Numbered from the stretch's first letter, positions 32,805 through 46,102 are shown. The stretch: 64,000 nt of DNA from Irpex lacteus (GCA_001986395.2 MQVO02000004.1:930001-994000), one strand, 5' to 3'. Numbers and translations: made by a program. Notes: generated by a model not told the origin, from the sequence alone.

Positions 32805-35800
32805 ATGTCGGCCCAGGTGCAGCTGAATACGAAGCAGTTCAACTCGCGGCTGCAGCTAATTCTCAATTCTTGGGTTGTGAGCAACTTTCATTCGTCATTC
32901 AGTGACATACTCACCAAGAACCAAATCGCACTTTCCACAGAACGCAGGGAAAAACGACGAGTATGGCGCTATAGCGGACGCGGAGGCTTTATTGCTGCTT
33001 GCTGGGGACCCTGCGGGAGAGGAAGAGCCTACCAGAAAAGGAACAGCGTTCCAGGTGTGCTTTATGCAATGCCATATTGGCGCGGCTTTCACGAGTTTGC
33101 TAACACGATCATCGTTTGTCAGACGTGGTTATTAGGATATGAATTCCCTTCTACTTTCATTCTTTTCGAGAAGAAACGCGTCGTTATCCTCTGCTCCGCT
33201 TCCAAAGGTTCGTCATTGAATGGTGTCATCCCTATACACATTGTAAGAGCTAACTCTACAATCAGCGAGGATACTGTCGCAGATTAAGAACGGAAACCCT
33301 CTCGTGCCCGTTGAGATTTTCGCTCAAGCAAAAGCCAAGGATCCGCCAACGGATGCCCTCCCCAAATTCACGGAAGCCTATACGTCGCATGCACGCGTCG
33401 GTTCTCTGACTAAGGAGGCGCACACGGGGAAGCTGGTTGATGAGTGGAACAAGGTGATTTCTGAGGCGGCGACAAAGCCTGAGTTGGTGGACATGGCGCC
33501 TGCAATCTCGTCGTTCATGGCAGCCAAAGATGAGGATGAGCTGGTAAGCTCGTCATTGCTTTCTGCGGGTCATTAGAGACTGAGGATCCGTGTGAAATAT
33601 CTAGAAAGCTATTCGAACTGCGGCACACTTGACATCTACTCTCCTTGCTCATCATGTAGCTGTCAAGCTGGAGACCATCCTTGACCGAGAGGCCAAGATC
33701 TCGCACGAGGCGTTCGCCAGTCAAATAGAAGGCAGGCTAGGGTACGGTGAGGGTGATAATGCCAAGGGACCGGACATGCGAGTTTGGCAGAAAGGGAAGG
33801 GTTTAAACGATGTGAGTATGCATTGTCGCTGGAAAGTGTTCCCAGCTCACCTAGTCTCGTAGGTGGACTGGTCCTCGACCGAGTTCTGTTATCCCCCTAT
33901 CATCCAGTCACAGTCCACAAGTACCGGATACGACCTTCGATCCACGGCCGAGTCATCTCCGGACGATATCTCTCATAAGGGCGTCTTCCTCGTCGCTCTC
34001 GGTATGCGATACAAGGGCTACTGCGCTAACCTTGGACGTAGCTTCATCGTTGATCCTAGCAAGGTCAGCTCGTTATCCTTGAGATACTCGGTCAGTTTTA
34101 TTGACGATTATCATCAAATCACAGGAGCAAGAAGCCATTTACAACCTCCTCATATCCCTGCAAGCAGAGCTTCTTTCCTTCATCAAGGAGGGCGTCACGG
34201 GTCGTGATGTATACCAACATGCTTTGGACTTCGTAAAGGAGAAGAAGCCAGAGTTGGAAAAGCACTTCGTGAAGAACGTGGGGCATGGGGTAAGTCTATA
34301 CGATTGGTTTGATGGGCAATCTTTGACATTCTGGGTTGTAGACCGGTCTAGAGTTCCGAGACTCCGCTTATCTACTGTCTCCTAAGAACAGCAGAAAACT
34401 GAAGAGCGGCATGGTGTTTAACCTTGCTCTTGGCTTTCAAGATCTGGAAGAGGGTGGCAAGAAGTAGGTTGCGCGTCTCCTATCGTATAGCTATGAAGGG
34501 ATTGATCTTTAATTGCATAGGTATGCTTTACATCTCGTAGATACTGTCGTTGTCAACGGCGACAAGGCCACTCCTCTCACCTATGGCGTCAAGTCAGTCA
34601 AGGATACCATGTTCTTCCTCAACCAAGATGGGGACGAGGAGGTATCCAAGCCGGCGAAGAAGCTACCAACTGCGAAACCAGGCAAAAACGGCAACGCTTC
34701 CCCAGCCAAGAACAAGACCGCCGGCGGCAAAGTGCTGCGTACGAAGACGCGTAGTGCGGCTCAAGAGGAGGTCTTGCAGAGCACTGTGAACAAAATCGCC
34801 GAGCATCAGAGAGAGCTGCATCAGAAGCTCCAGTCCGAAGGTCTGGCACGGTTCTCGGAAGGCGGAGGCGGTCTGGCTGGTAAAGAAGGCAAGACGTGGA
34901 AACGCTTCACGAGTTACAAGGGCGAAGCCGCGTTGCCGCGAGAAGTCGAGAACATGCGTGTATGTTTTAGTCTGTTTTTTATGTTTGAACATATGTATTG
35001 ATCTATCTCCATATCAGATCTTCGTCGATAGGAAGGCGCAAACCGTTATCCTTCCTGTGTACGGTTTTGCCGTGCCCTTCCACATTAACGCCATCAAGAA
35101 CGTCAGCAAGAATGATGAGGGCGAGTTCACGTTCTTGCGTATTAACTTCCAAACGCCTGGGCAGCTCGCTGGCAAGAAGGAGGACACAGTATGTTTGCGT
35201 GATTTATGCTTCGGCTATTTCTGATCATTCTTTAAATAGCCATTTGAAGACCCTGATGCTACCTTTATCCGTTCCTTGACCTACCGATCAACCGACGGCC
35301 ACCGCTTCGACAATATCATGAAGCAGATCACTGAGCTCAAGAAGGAGGTGAACAAGCGCGAGCAACAGAAGAAGGAGATGGCAGACGTTGTGGAGCAGGA
35401 CACCTTGATTGAAGTGAAGGGTCGACGACCTGTCAAGCTCCCTGAAGTCTTCATTCGTCCTGCTCTCGACGGAAAGCGTCTTCCTGGTGAAGTCGAGATC
35501 CATCAAAACGGTCTGCGTTACCAGTCGCCTATGGGCTCGCAGAAGATAGGTAAGGTTACGCCCTCTGCTCTCTGAATCATATGCTAAGCTCCTCCGGCTC
35601 TTAGATATCCTGTTCAGCAACGTCAAGCACTTGTTCTTCCAGCCTTGCGACCACGAACTCATCGTAATCGTGCACGTACACCTCAAGGCTCCCATCATGA
35701 TCGGAAAGAAAAAGGCGCATGTGAGTGAACTATCTGTATTACTATGATCACAGCCGTGCTCATCCTTGGCTATGTAGGATGTACAATTCTTCCGAGAGGC

Positions 35801-36985
35801 GTCCGACGTCCAGTTTGATGAAACTGGAAACCGCAAACGCAAGTACCGCTACGGCGACGAGGATGAGATCGAACTCGAGCAACAGGAGCGCAAGCGTCGT
35901 CAATTGCTGAATCGGGAGTTCAAAGCCTTCGCCGAGAAGATCGCAGAAGCTGCCACGCAATCGGTAAGCGGATTCTCTTTCCTGGCCTAATGGATGGGTG
36001 CTGACGATCTGCAGACTGGCGACACCCTCGAAGTGGACATTCCCTTCCGCGAGCTCTCGTTCGAGGGTGTTCCTATCCGTCAGAACGTTCGTCTGCAGCC
36101 GACGACCGAGTGCCTGGTCTTCCTGTCCGATCCGCCGTTCCTCGTGGTTACACTTGCCGATATCGAAATTGCATCTCTAGAACGTGTCCAGTTCGGATTG
36201 AAGCAGTTCGATATGGTGCTCATCTTCAAAGACTTCACGAAGACCCCGCTACACATCAACTCTATCCCCAGTGCCCAGCTAGACGACGTAAAAATGTGGC
36301 TGGAGTGAGTATTCATGTCGGTGCTTTTGTTTGCGCAGTACAAACTAACACTTTATAGCTCCGTCGACATACCTCTAGCCGAGGGACCCGTTAACTTGAA
36401 CTGGGGTCCTATCATGAAGACCATCAACGACAACCCTTATGATTTTTTCCAGCAAGGTGGATGGACCTTCCTTGGGGGAACGGCTATTGAAGAGGTAAGC
36501 GGATGATCGATCGAATACGCGCATCCATGGATAAACTGACGCCGCCGCCATCAGAGCGACGCAGACGATGACTCTGAATCGGAGTCAGAGTTCGAAGCTG
36601 AGATTGAAGTTGAATCAAGCTCAGAGAGCGAGGACGAGGAGAGTGACTACTCCGATGGCAGCAATGCTAGCGAGGACGAAGGGAGTGGTTCTGACTTCGA
36701 TGACGAAAGTGAAGGTTCGTGTTCATTGAGGTGCCTCATCCGTTGTCTCGGTAATGCTAATAGAATCTTTAGGTGAGGACTGGGACGAGCTGGAGAAGAA
36801 AGCTGCCCGAGGTACGTCCCGTATACGACTAGTGCTAATACTTGAAGGCTAATATGCCTTCTCACGTAGCCGACAAGAAACGTATCGAAAACGGCAAGGG
36901 TCACGAGTCCGACGATTCGGACAGGCCGAAGAAGAAGGCTGCGCCGAAGGCGAAGACGAACGGCAAGAGCAAAGGAAGAGCGTGA
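32805..36985 (+). CDS. SPT16: FACT complex subunit SPT16 (histone chaperone)
   Basis: Eighteen exons: join(32805..32876,32941..33054,33123..33207,33266..33543,33605..33811,33863..34063,34125..34289,34342..34463,34521..34959,35018..35188,35240..35549,35605..35720,35778..35963,36015..36304,36359..36494,36555..36714,36773..36811,36870..36985), 1,068 residues. The N-terminal aminopeptidase-like domain (about 1-440) has [41 protein letters not shown] and [20 protein letters not shown]. The dimerisation and middle domains contain [47 protein letters not shown] and [26 protein letters not shown]. The Pob3-type double-PH part has FVHI-like [25 protein letters not shown] long acidic tail and a basic end ([13 protein letters not shown]) follow. 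SPT16 reorganises nucleosomes with Pob3 during transcription and replication. Length and layout match the family. The first splice donor could also lie two nt earlier. Confidence 0.96.
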
Positions 36986-37799
36986 TTCGACCCCCGTCCC
37001 TTGGTTCTACGCTACTCCACCGTTATATTGTCACGCATAGTAATTTCACCATTTGAATCGTTGATTTCGATCCTACTCATGTATATATGTATTGCTGGTT
37101 ACCTTTTGCTGTCCACTTTGCAAATTGTTGCTGTACCGCCGCGGCGGATGTGCATGATGGTGCACATTGCACAGGATACCGGTCTTTCGCAGGATAGCGT
37201 GCTTTTGGTGCTGCGCCACACCGCTTAAGTGACTCCTTTACAGTCACGCGGTATTTGGAATCCCACCAACCAAGTACATGTCGGGTGGGCAGCAGCCATG
37301 AATGTGGCGGGTGTGTTAGGCAGCCCTTGAATACTTTGCTCACAGACGCATAAACGTTCGACTTGTGTGGAATGCTAGATCATTCGAACGGACAGAAATA
37401 TACATATAATCATGTATTTACGAGGTACATAAGGCCATATGCATAAAATACTCCGAAGAAATCTGAAGACACACTAGTAGACTCGGAAAAGCAGATGATA
37501 GTGGATTGGCATAGAGTGGACGTGAGCATATCTTTCAGTAGTCGATCAAGACAGTAGGCTTGGAAGAATCACTGCGCCCCGGAACACTGCATGATAGGGT
37601 TATGCATTGTGACCTTGATTGCCTGTCGTGACGGCATTGGCGTTGCAGCCAAGGATAACCTGGTACGATGCTTTCGCAACGTGACGGAGTTCGAGGAGAT
37701 AGAGATCGTTGAAATCGATATAACCAGGACCGAGACGCCAAGTATCATCTGTCTGAGAAGGTACGTTATGCCTTGTCTAAGACGAGGTGAGACGAAGGC
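36986..37799. other. Intergenic between SPT16 and the tandem small-protein family
   Basis: Contains the SPT16 3' UTR and the end of the first small-protein gene (D) on the opposite strand, so transcription converges here. Nothing else is recognised. The dense conserved gene block of the window ends here. Confidence 0.45.
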
Positions 37800-38287
37800 T
37801 CAAGAGTAAGCAAAGATCGTGCGGCGTACGTGGTCAATGTATTCCTCGACGACTTCTGCGATCTGCTTGGCCACGCCGCCGAGAGTGCGTAGTCCGTTGC
37901 GGAGATGCGCGTACTTCTGCTTGGTGAACTTTTGTTGACCTTCAATCTATTGAGTCTATCAGCATGGAACCTGGGAGCACAGGTGACAGAGATAACGTAC
38001 GTGTATGAGGATGGTGTACTTCGTACCTGCTGTCTCTAAAACATGGTGGTCGTGGTTCAAGAGAAGGCCCTGTAGTCCCCGTTCCTCGTACGCCGTAGCT
38101 AGTCGAAATGGGCGACCATTCGGTGCTATGAAGTGAAGGGGATCTTGGAGCTGAAACCCGTATTGTCGACGGGCAACAGGCTGCTCAGCAGCGTTAGGGA
38201 TCTTGACGAAGGGGAGCAGTGCAAATTGCCAGTAAGGTCGTGATGAGTGTGAGCGACGTCGAGATCACTTACGGGTGTTATGTTCAT
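37800..38287 (-). CDS. Small protein D, divergent member of the tandem unknown family
   Basis: Reads complement(join(37800..37946,38001..38201,38273..38287)), 120 residues if started at the ATG at 38287. Exon 2 (QLQDPLHFIAPNGRPFRL, ending AGTKYTILIH) and exon 3 (FTKQKYAHLR, then AKQIAEVVEEYI) line up with exons 2 and 3 of copies A-C below (CGTKITFVIQ / KPQKYAHYRR / AKVLRQVAEVMEAFI in B). The intron lies at the same place. The fourth exon of A-C is missing; the gene stops after VRRTIFAYS. The 5' end is uncertain: a longer upstream minus-strand frame (38654-38971, start MDVGRNDPWEGLKAAW) might belong to this gene or be a separate one. Function unknown. Confidence 0.5.
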
Positions 38288-40904
38288 CGACGAGTCGTCT
38301 GCGAGGTCGGAAGTTGTCTAGATGGTGGGAGTGGTAGAGCTGAGGCCTGAGGGCCTCCACGAGGATCAGGGTTTTAAAGCATTTCGTTGCACACAGCCCT
38401 TGGATAATAATGGCAATCTTGTAGCGAAGGATCAGGGGGGACGGATAAAACCATGAAAGGGACATCGAGAACCGAGGTATGTCGATAGTTGGATAGTACG
38501 TCTTGATAGGAGATGTTCCGTGTCGGTATGAGCCCTGATCCTAGTGGCGGTCGGAAGGTTGGATAGTGAGAGATCGGTATATGTGTCTCTTCATACAAGC
38601 CAGCTGCGGTGGAGGCGAGGTCAGCGTCGTCCCTCAATCGCGATAGAGCGGATTCAGTTAATGACAACGTGGATAAAGCGCTTGGCTGTGTGCGAAAGTT
38701 GGAAGACATTGGAAACGTCCGCGATCGGCTGCCGTTTGACGATGAGAGTAAGGAAACCTTGGGGGATGCGACGTGAGGAGGCAGCTCTGGATGAAGAACG
38801 TTGGAGATAAAAGAAAGCGTAAGATGGGACTGTCCGTGTCCATTGATGAACATCCCCTTCCATGCATAAGTTGACATATTTCTGGCCACGCGGACCGACG
38901 TAGTCGTCACTTCCAGAGAAGCTCCAAGCAGCTTTTAACCCTTCCCACGGGTCGTTTCGCCCTACGTCCATGTTACTACAGTCCCGTAGGACGGTGAGGA
39001 GTTTTATGAGCCGATAACTATATGTGAAGACTAAGATTACGAAGCGGGTAAGTCCAACAAACCAGAATTATATGGAAAACGATCGCTCACAGACGCAACA
39101 TCCCTGACTAATCCAACCATAATCTCCAGAATGGGCGAGAGACTCCAAAAGACGGCTATGAGTTGTCGATTGGTCTCGTCTGATCGCCTAGTGTACGCAC
39201 CGAAACACGACGCAACGCCGATCATGGATCGGCTTTCTTGATTATCAGAGGCACAAGAGACGATATAGCTCGTTTGCCTCACTGTAACCTGATCCTAACT
39301 GGATGGTTCGCCCATATCTCCAACGGTTTGCCGTACTCCTCCTTTGTGGGCACTGGCAGCATGCAAGTCATCGTCAGCATTCGATTTGGACAAGCTTGCG
39401 ACAACGACTGCCATGGAAATGGTAGGATTGCTATAAACAGCAATATGCTTCTTGTAGCTGCGAAGTGCCTGGAGATCTCCCGAAATGAAGTGCAACAAAC
39501 ATTTGGCTGGCAACCGCAGACAGCCTCGCGGATGCTACCTCGCGTTCTTTAGCCAGGACATGGGGCAGGCATTTCCTAGTAGCGTCGGATGATCTCTCGC
39601 TCTCAAAAGGGTATTAATACGACGATAAAGGCTGGTCATGGTGGAGTAAGTAATGATCTTCTCATGATACATGAAAGAACGGTGCTCACCACTATGGAGA
39701 TCACGTCTTTATGTAGCGAGGGCACAAACTTTGCACACAGCCTCCGCCGATCGGTTGTTCGCTGGGGGCTTGCTGAGACCATTGTTGGTCCACATGGGAG
39801 GCCCGATATTCACTCCCCTGGAACTCGGACTTGCGCAGGAGAAGTCAACGTTAACAAGTTCGCACTGCCTTGCCAGGTGGCATCGTCGGTGAGAATCAAA
39901 GTTGCAAACTCTCGGGTTACCACTAACGACCGTTGAAATCTTTTCGGATTCAATCCAGGTGTGTGCGAGAGCCGCCTAGCCATAGGTCTTCAGTCTGAGG
40001 CTGCCGTCTGTTCCCAAGTTAATATGGGACAAATGGCAAGTATTGCTTTGGCATCGCAATCATCGGCAACCTTGCCGTTTATGACCGGGTGCCAAGATTG
40101 GTGAATGCCGATGATCCAGTCCGGCATAACACCAGGAGGCCTGGTTTACTTATGCTGGTCACTATGTCGTTTACTGTATCCTTGTGTTGCAGCGTTGATG
40201 TAGGACTGTGAAACTAGTGAGTTCGACTCAGCGACAAAAGTCGTTCAAGTGACTTACCAGACAACCATTACGTAATTAACGCCAGTCGCCGACCTTGCAG
40301 CCCACTGCTTTCAGGCTTTACTAGCCAGAACCCGTGACTCCGTCACGCCAGAAAGAGGTGACGACAGACACTTAACGAATGTTCAACGTTCACCTGGCGT
40401 ACGCGTTGTTGCAAAAAGAAACGAACGGGGCACAACGAAAGAAATTTGGGGAACCGACCATTGCTGTCCTGGTCCCAGAGGTCTCCGAACAGAGTCCCGC
40501 CCGCGGACGCGGAACAGGATCGGACTGGATCACGGATCAATGGACCAAACTCAGCGAATCAGCGCAGAGTAACGTGACGCTGAGGTCCACAGCCAATGAA
40601 AACAGCGGAATGACTTGTTGATGGCGGAGACCGCTCTCCGGGCTTGTAGCTTCAAAGGTCGTCATGATACGTAGTACAGAAGCTGCTCCATATACCAGGT
40701 AAGTAAAGTACTTGTAAGTGTCTAGGGCCGGCTCACGCCTCAGACTAGCAATTTACTAGACTTTTACTAGGCATACTTAAGTTGCGATTTGAGTATGGCA
40801 TCACCCGGGTCCCAAAGCCACAAGCGCATACAGCTATTATCGGTGCCAGCCCCACTCAACTTTCCACGCTTCCCAACCAGTTAGCTAACCCCACCCTTCG
40901 AGGT
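38288..40904. other. 2.6 kb interval with an unresolved minus-strand reading frame
   Basis: A minus-strand frame from 38971 to 38654 (105 codons, MDVGRNDPWEGLKAAWSFSG..., later FLTLIVKRQPIADVSNVFQL) looks protein-like but overlaps a second open frame. I could not splice either to D with confidence. From about 39,000 to 40,900 there are only short frames without motifs. I see no repeat or RNA gene. Confidence 0.4.
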
Positions 40905-41639
40905 CTACGAGCACTCGTTTGTGTGTTTCCAAGCGGCTCGTTCTTTCTTCACGGCGAGAATTGGCTGGAACGAGGCACGGCTCACTTGTTGCAACTCGAG
41001 CAGGTACAGGTCTTCGAGTGTGATGCCTCCGTTGGGCCCAAAACGTAACTTGAACGGACCTGTTACTTCCTGGTACTGCATCTATGTCGCTCAGGCTGCG
41101 GTTGAGCACTTGCAAGTGTGCACATAGGACAGAAGGAATTAGAGCTTACAGTCTCTATGAAGTCTTGCATCACTTCTGCCACTTGAGTCAAGACCTTTGC
41201 CCGATCATTTGAGACTTTCTTCTCTTTTTTGCCCCTACTAGAATATTTTTGTTTGCTCAGCGGTCCATAACCAGGAAACTATCATGTATTAGGTGAGCTA
41301 TCACTGTCAATCTGAATGCAGACATACGAATCGAAGGAAAAGCTCACATGGGCGACAATGGCATTTTTAGTGCCACAGCCGTCGAACACTGGCATCTCTC
41401 CATTGTCAAGCGCCGGTATGGAAGCCAAGAATTGCGTCAATTGAACACCTCTTTCGTTGCCGACGGAGAACGTGATAGGTGGTCTGCACGTCCATCCATA
41501 CTGCTTCTTCGAAGGAATACAGTGTATCTGAGGGATGATAACGAGGTGAGATGGGCAGTCCTGTCCCAAAGTTAGCTCTGATCCTGTCATCGCGATATTC
41601 AGAACGTACCACGGGATCGACGAACTTGGTTTGGTGCAT
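40905..41639 (-). CDS. Small protein A of the tandem unknown family (C-terminally truncated)
   Basis: Reads complement(join(40905..41075,41150..41278,41348..41560,41610..41639)), 180 residues. The four-exon layout equals that of B and C: a short first exon (MHQTKFVDPV), exon 2 starting DCPSHLVIIP and ending CGTKNAIVAH, exon 3 of exactly 129 nt (FPGYGPLSKQKYSS...VSNDRAKVLTQVAEVMQDFIE), and exon 4 with GGITLEDLYLLELQQVSRASFQPILAVKKERAAW. A TAG follows soon after, so about 60 C-terminal residues present in B and C are absent. It may be a shortened functional copy or an early pseudogene. No known domain is recognised; no signal peptide or membrane segment is seen. Confidence 0.6.
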
Positions 41640-43401
41640 GGTATCGCTATGCCACGGCTTATCTGGCCTTTTACTTTGAAGGAAGAGAGGATTCAAGCCG
41701 GCTACGGTGCTGTGAGACCCCTCTCTATATACATACCCCTTGTAGACGTCTGCTGGTGCGGTAGGGCAACAAGTTATTGCCTAAAACAAGGTGGTTGCGC
41801 ACAGAATGATAGATTCACAGATGGCTGCCTGCTATATGCCTGCAGGAAGACATATGCTCTTCATCTTATCGGCGCACATTTCCAGGCACGGACGGCGAGG
41901 ATGGGTGAATTATTAAATGCTTGTCTTTGGTTAATCCGTCCAGACAACACCTTGATGTATATGCACTTCTCTACCAAGACGGGCTGATATATCAAAAGCG
42001 TTCGCTTTCACTCTGCGGCTTGCCACGCGTGCAGTGGGGTCTTGATTGGTATACAGCCTATTATTAGGTGTTAAGTCCCTTGTCAGCTGTTAAAGGATAT
42101 CTCGCCTCCAGAACCGGGTTGCATCATCGGTATCAGTATTCTGACCGATGGCCAGAAGATCCCCCTGCACTTGAGGCCACCCTATAGCCGCCGTCGTATA
42201 TTGGCGTGACTAGATTGGCTTGGCACAATCACATCGACCATCAATGCATCGCCCATAAAACCTTGAGTTTTCAGCGGGTTGGTGGGAAAAAATCTACGTT
42301 CATCCGCAGTGGGCAGAAATCTAATCATCCAAGGGAAGCTGCATGACGACGACAACATCTTGCCACGTCCGGTATCTTATTGCGTTAGTATTGCTGTGAT
42401 AGGTGCAGAAAAGCCGGCGGTGAGCGCTCCAGAAACGGACAAACAATAGAGGGCATACATGCAAGGGCCTTGAGGTTGGAATGACGGATAGCAGTACTTA
42501 ATTCTTCAATGACTAGCCGTCGCTGACAGTCTCTTCTCGACTTCCATAGATTTCAGAGGTCTCTGGAGGGATATCACCGAGATGATGGCTTCTCAACGGC
42601 AGGACTGATGTCTAAGCTGCCCGTTAGTCATATGAGGTACAGCCTGAGCGCAGCTAGCCTGAGTATCATCAAGCACATACATTATCTCGGCAACTTCCAT
42701 GTCGAGGACAGAGGGAACAGGTGTTAGTGGGATCATTTCAGGATTTACCTTACATGTGTCGACATACATACCTCTGGCCCAGCCTTCATTAGCCTCATTG
42801 TGACAAGGGACGGGAAAAACACGGGTATTAGTAGCTACCTGACCACCGGACGATGCCAGTGACTCTGTGGTAGGCAATCCAGGTCAAAAAGAAACATCCG
42901 GGATGACTTCAATGAAGGAGTGCCATCTCTGCAGTCCCGTACGAGTTTCCGGCAGAAGGCGGCATCGCTCATGAGTGATGACTTGGAAGAAGTCTTTAGT
43001 GCCAGTGGTAGAGTAGAGATGCCGAATAGTACTAAATGGCATTTTCAAGTTGTTCCTGTTGGAATGATATTTAGCCTTGAACAGCAGTCAGATCAGTACT
43101 TAATCACTCGAAAGCGCAGAATGAGATACTTGCAGCAAGTTCTACAGAGGACTAAGGCATCATCAGGTCTCGTCTCTGGATGTGCTCTATGATTTGACTT
43201 CATGCTTCAAGTCGAAGATGAGGCCGTGCGTCGCCGGGGTCCGACTCGGAGTGTCGTCACTGGTAATTATCCGGATGATCAAGCGCTTAATAAGTTTTCT
43301 AGTAGAAAACACCGCAATATTCAATCGCGATTAGACAGTCATGATATATCATATACCTTAGACTAAATACTGAGGACTCGAATAGTCTACATTTACACTT
43401 T
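41640..43401. other. 1.8 kb interval without a recognised gene
   Basis: Upstream region of copy A and downstream region of copy B. Short frames on both strands lack motifs, splice partners or similarity to the neighbouring family. Confidence 0.4.
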
Positions 43402-44306
43402 CTACAGCTTGTGGGATACAAGTAGAGAGCGGACTCCAGGCTCCGCTAGTCCCCAATACATTGGATTTACTGCGTATCCACGGCCCGAATGATTTACAGC
43501 CCCCGTTTGAACCACGGATTCTTCGACATCTGGCAAACAAATCTCTGGTATGATCTTGGAGAGCCACTCGCCATTATACTTAGTGCCTGCGATCACCGAT
43601 GCTGAACACCTCTCCCATACAGCGCGTTCTTTTTTCACTGCGAGAATAGGCTGAAAAGATGCCTTGGCGACCTGGCGGATTTCAAGCAAGTATAAGTCTT
43701 CGAGGCCGACACCGCCAGCGCCGAAGAAAAGAGGATTGTCGTTATCGTGCACAGCCTACACACAATCAGCTAGGGCATGAAGGTGGTGAATCTACATATC
43801 AGACTCACCAATTGAATGAAAGCCTCCATTACTTCGGCCACCTGCCTCAGGACTTTCGCTCGATCATTCGAGACCTGAGTGCCGTGGCGTCTATAGTGGG
43901 CGTATTTTTGTGGCTTGAACGACTTGTATCCGGGATGCTATGATATCCGATACATGAACATAATATCCAGATACGCTGCAAGGTGTTCGTGATGCTTACC
44001 TGGATTACGAATGTGATCTTGGTTCCGCAATGAGTAAAGAGGGGCGTGTTTCGATCATCAAGCTGTTGTAGCTCCTTGGTCGCTCTTGGCTTCAAGGGAG
44101 CACCCAGTTGCCTATTCACATAGAACCGAACCGGTTGTTCCGTTTGTACTCCAAACTGCTTCTTTGGTGACTTGTACGGCTCCCAAGGTACCATAACCAT
44201 GTCAGGGGGGCAATCCTGCTCATTCGGCGGTTAGCGATATCTCACGAGGTAGACGTACACTTGTACGTACAACCGACTCGGAAATTTCATAGTGCTGATT
44301 GGCCAT
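43402..44306 (-). CDS. Small protein B of the tandem unknown family
   Basis: Reads complement(join(43402..43755,43809..43937,44000..44215,44271..44306)), 244 residues. Exon 1 MANQHYEISESV; exon 2 (216 nt) DCPPDMVMVPWEPYKSPKKQF ... THCGTKITFVIQ; exon 3 (129 nt) HPGYKSFKPQKYAHYRRHG ... SNDRAKVLRQVAEVMEAFIQ; exon 4 with GVGLEDLYLLEIRQVAKASFQPILAVKKERAVW and a C-terminal part lacking clear motifs. All introns are phase 0 with good donor and acceptor sites. Exons 2 and 3 have the same lengths as in copy C. The protein is probably soluble and mixed alpha/beta. I cannot name a domain. Confidence 0.7.
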
Positions 44307-45690
44307 GATGCCAAAGGCTTGAGAGAATTGGCGGCGTATGGGCTAATGGGTAGAGTAACTTGAACGAGAGAAGGATTGAAGGAAAAGGCACTGGATGGTT
44401 AGTGTCGTAGATTGCTCCTTATATGCGAGCATTAATGAGTAGATTGGTGGAACAAAGGATGTCCGAACGAGGGAGTTTGAGATATCGACCTACCGCAAGG
44501 CTCCGAGGATGGACGGAACCCTGGATATGTGCATACGGCGTCGCTAGGTTGGACGACTCGGAATAGTTACCCATTGGATCGCAATATCAAACATGAACTT
44601 TGCGACAAAGGCAGGGTCGGGGCTCCTATAGATTCAAACAGCAGAGGTTATTCGCAAATGAGTTGGATACTGATAGCCCTGTATGCATATTCGTGACCGT
44701 AACGGATACCTACATCATAACATGTAGAGTCGTAAGCGGCCGACGACGGATACTCGAGGCATGCAGACGACGCTAGGGTGGGCCAGCGCGGACAAAGCTA
44801 GCACCTCTAGCAAAGCACGATCCCGCGTCATGCCCGAAAAACAGTAACGAGCTGCAGAACAGCCAGTCTATCTCCGTGCTTTGATAGTCCGGGTGGTGAG
44901 ATCGCCGCAGCAAGACACGATCTGCTGAATCCAACGTATCCAGAATTCCGCACATCTTCAACCAATTTGGTGGTGATGCGTCCGTTCCTGTTACCTCTGG
45001 TTCTGTTGTTTGCGGCTGCGAGTGCGTAGCATACGGTAGATGAACAGCCTCGAGATATCGGGCTCAATTCTTGTCGATAGCAAGGCCGAAATCTATTACG
45101 TCTTCCGTATACTGGGTGCGGAAATTCTTGGAAGTGGATGTCTGGATCGGCAGAGTATTGACTGGATCCATCGGATCGGACGTCGCAAGATGAGGAAGCT
45201 CAAGAGCTCTACCTTTCCGCTCAGTGATAGGGCAGACAGCTCAAAGTCGGCAACTCAGCGACTACACCTTCCCTGATTGGATTGTCGAGGTCTTGTCACG
45301 ATTCGCCCCATCTCGTGGGTCGTCAGCGATGGTGGGGGGCAAGGATGGCGTTGAAATCAAGAGGAGTGATAACGCTCTCTCGAGCTCCCGCACTGTCGCC
45401 AATTCCCATGAGCCCGATAGCTGATCGATGGCGTTCAACGTTACGGCGTGCTGACATGGAGTTCCCAGGGCCCGTAATTGGCGCCGTCAGATGCCTGCAG
45501 ACGACCTCCATCTTGTACGTTCCGCTACATAGGTACATCTGTGGTAGACCACTGTGCACGCAAACGTCTATGGGAATTTGTATCTTCTGCCTTGACTTGG
45601 CTGACAAGAGCCACGGCGAACTCTCGATGAGACACTGCTGCCGGGTGAGCACTTTCCACGTGAGCGAAAGACCCACCGGAGGACTGCTAA
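44307..45690. other. 1.4 kb interval without a recognised gene
   Basis: Upstream region of copy B. Open frames at 44773-45067 and 45323-45694 (minus strand) show no motif and no family similarity I can defend. Confidence 0.4.
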
Positions 45691-46102
45691 TCACTCACCG
45701 GCCAGCAGGTAGGCATAGATGTGCTTTAAGACGACACGTAAGGTCGTGAAGCTGTATTTGGAGGTGGGCCAAGGCACGCAATATTCAGCGCCGCTGCGTC
45801 TGACGTCTACCACATGCCTTATGGAGAGAGCGGTCCTCGAACCTCTTCGGCTTCGTAGTATTGATCTCCTCGGATGCTTCATGTATACTGTGACGCTCTC
45901 GAATAGGCGTATGTGCAAACGCGAATCCGTTGCCGCGCCCTGGGAAGATGGCGAAGGAGAGTAGCTGAACAGTTACCAAATCTATTGATGAAGTGGTGGT
46001 CGGGGGGTGCGTATGGCTCCATAGGTACGGTTTCAATTGGCAACCGCTTTGAGAGATTGAGGCACCCGCTCACCCAATTTCCTTCAAGCCGTCATTGGCC
46101 AT
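45691..46102 (-). pseudogene. Probable dead copy E of the tandem unknown family
   Basis: The minus strand starts with ATG at 46102, MANDGLKEIG, followed by a GTGAGC donor. This matches the MANQHYEISES first exon of copy B. About 70 nt further on, one frame reads VPMEPYAPPDHHF, matching VPWEPYKSPKKQF of B. Beyond that the similarity jumps between frames (for example EDRSLHKACG against DDRNTPLFTHCG), and later KYSFTTLRVVLKHIYAYL could be the worn exon 3. No continuous open frame is left. The assignment rests on short matches by eye. Confidence 0.4.

Noticed and set aside
38374..38910. 178-codon minus-strand frame (MTTTSVRVARNMSTYAW...)
   Set aside because: It overlaps the alternative frame MDVGRND... 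and both cannot be coding over their full length; neither joins clearly to small protein D.
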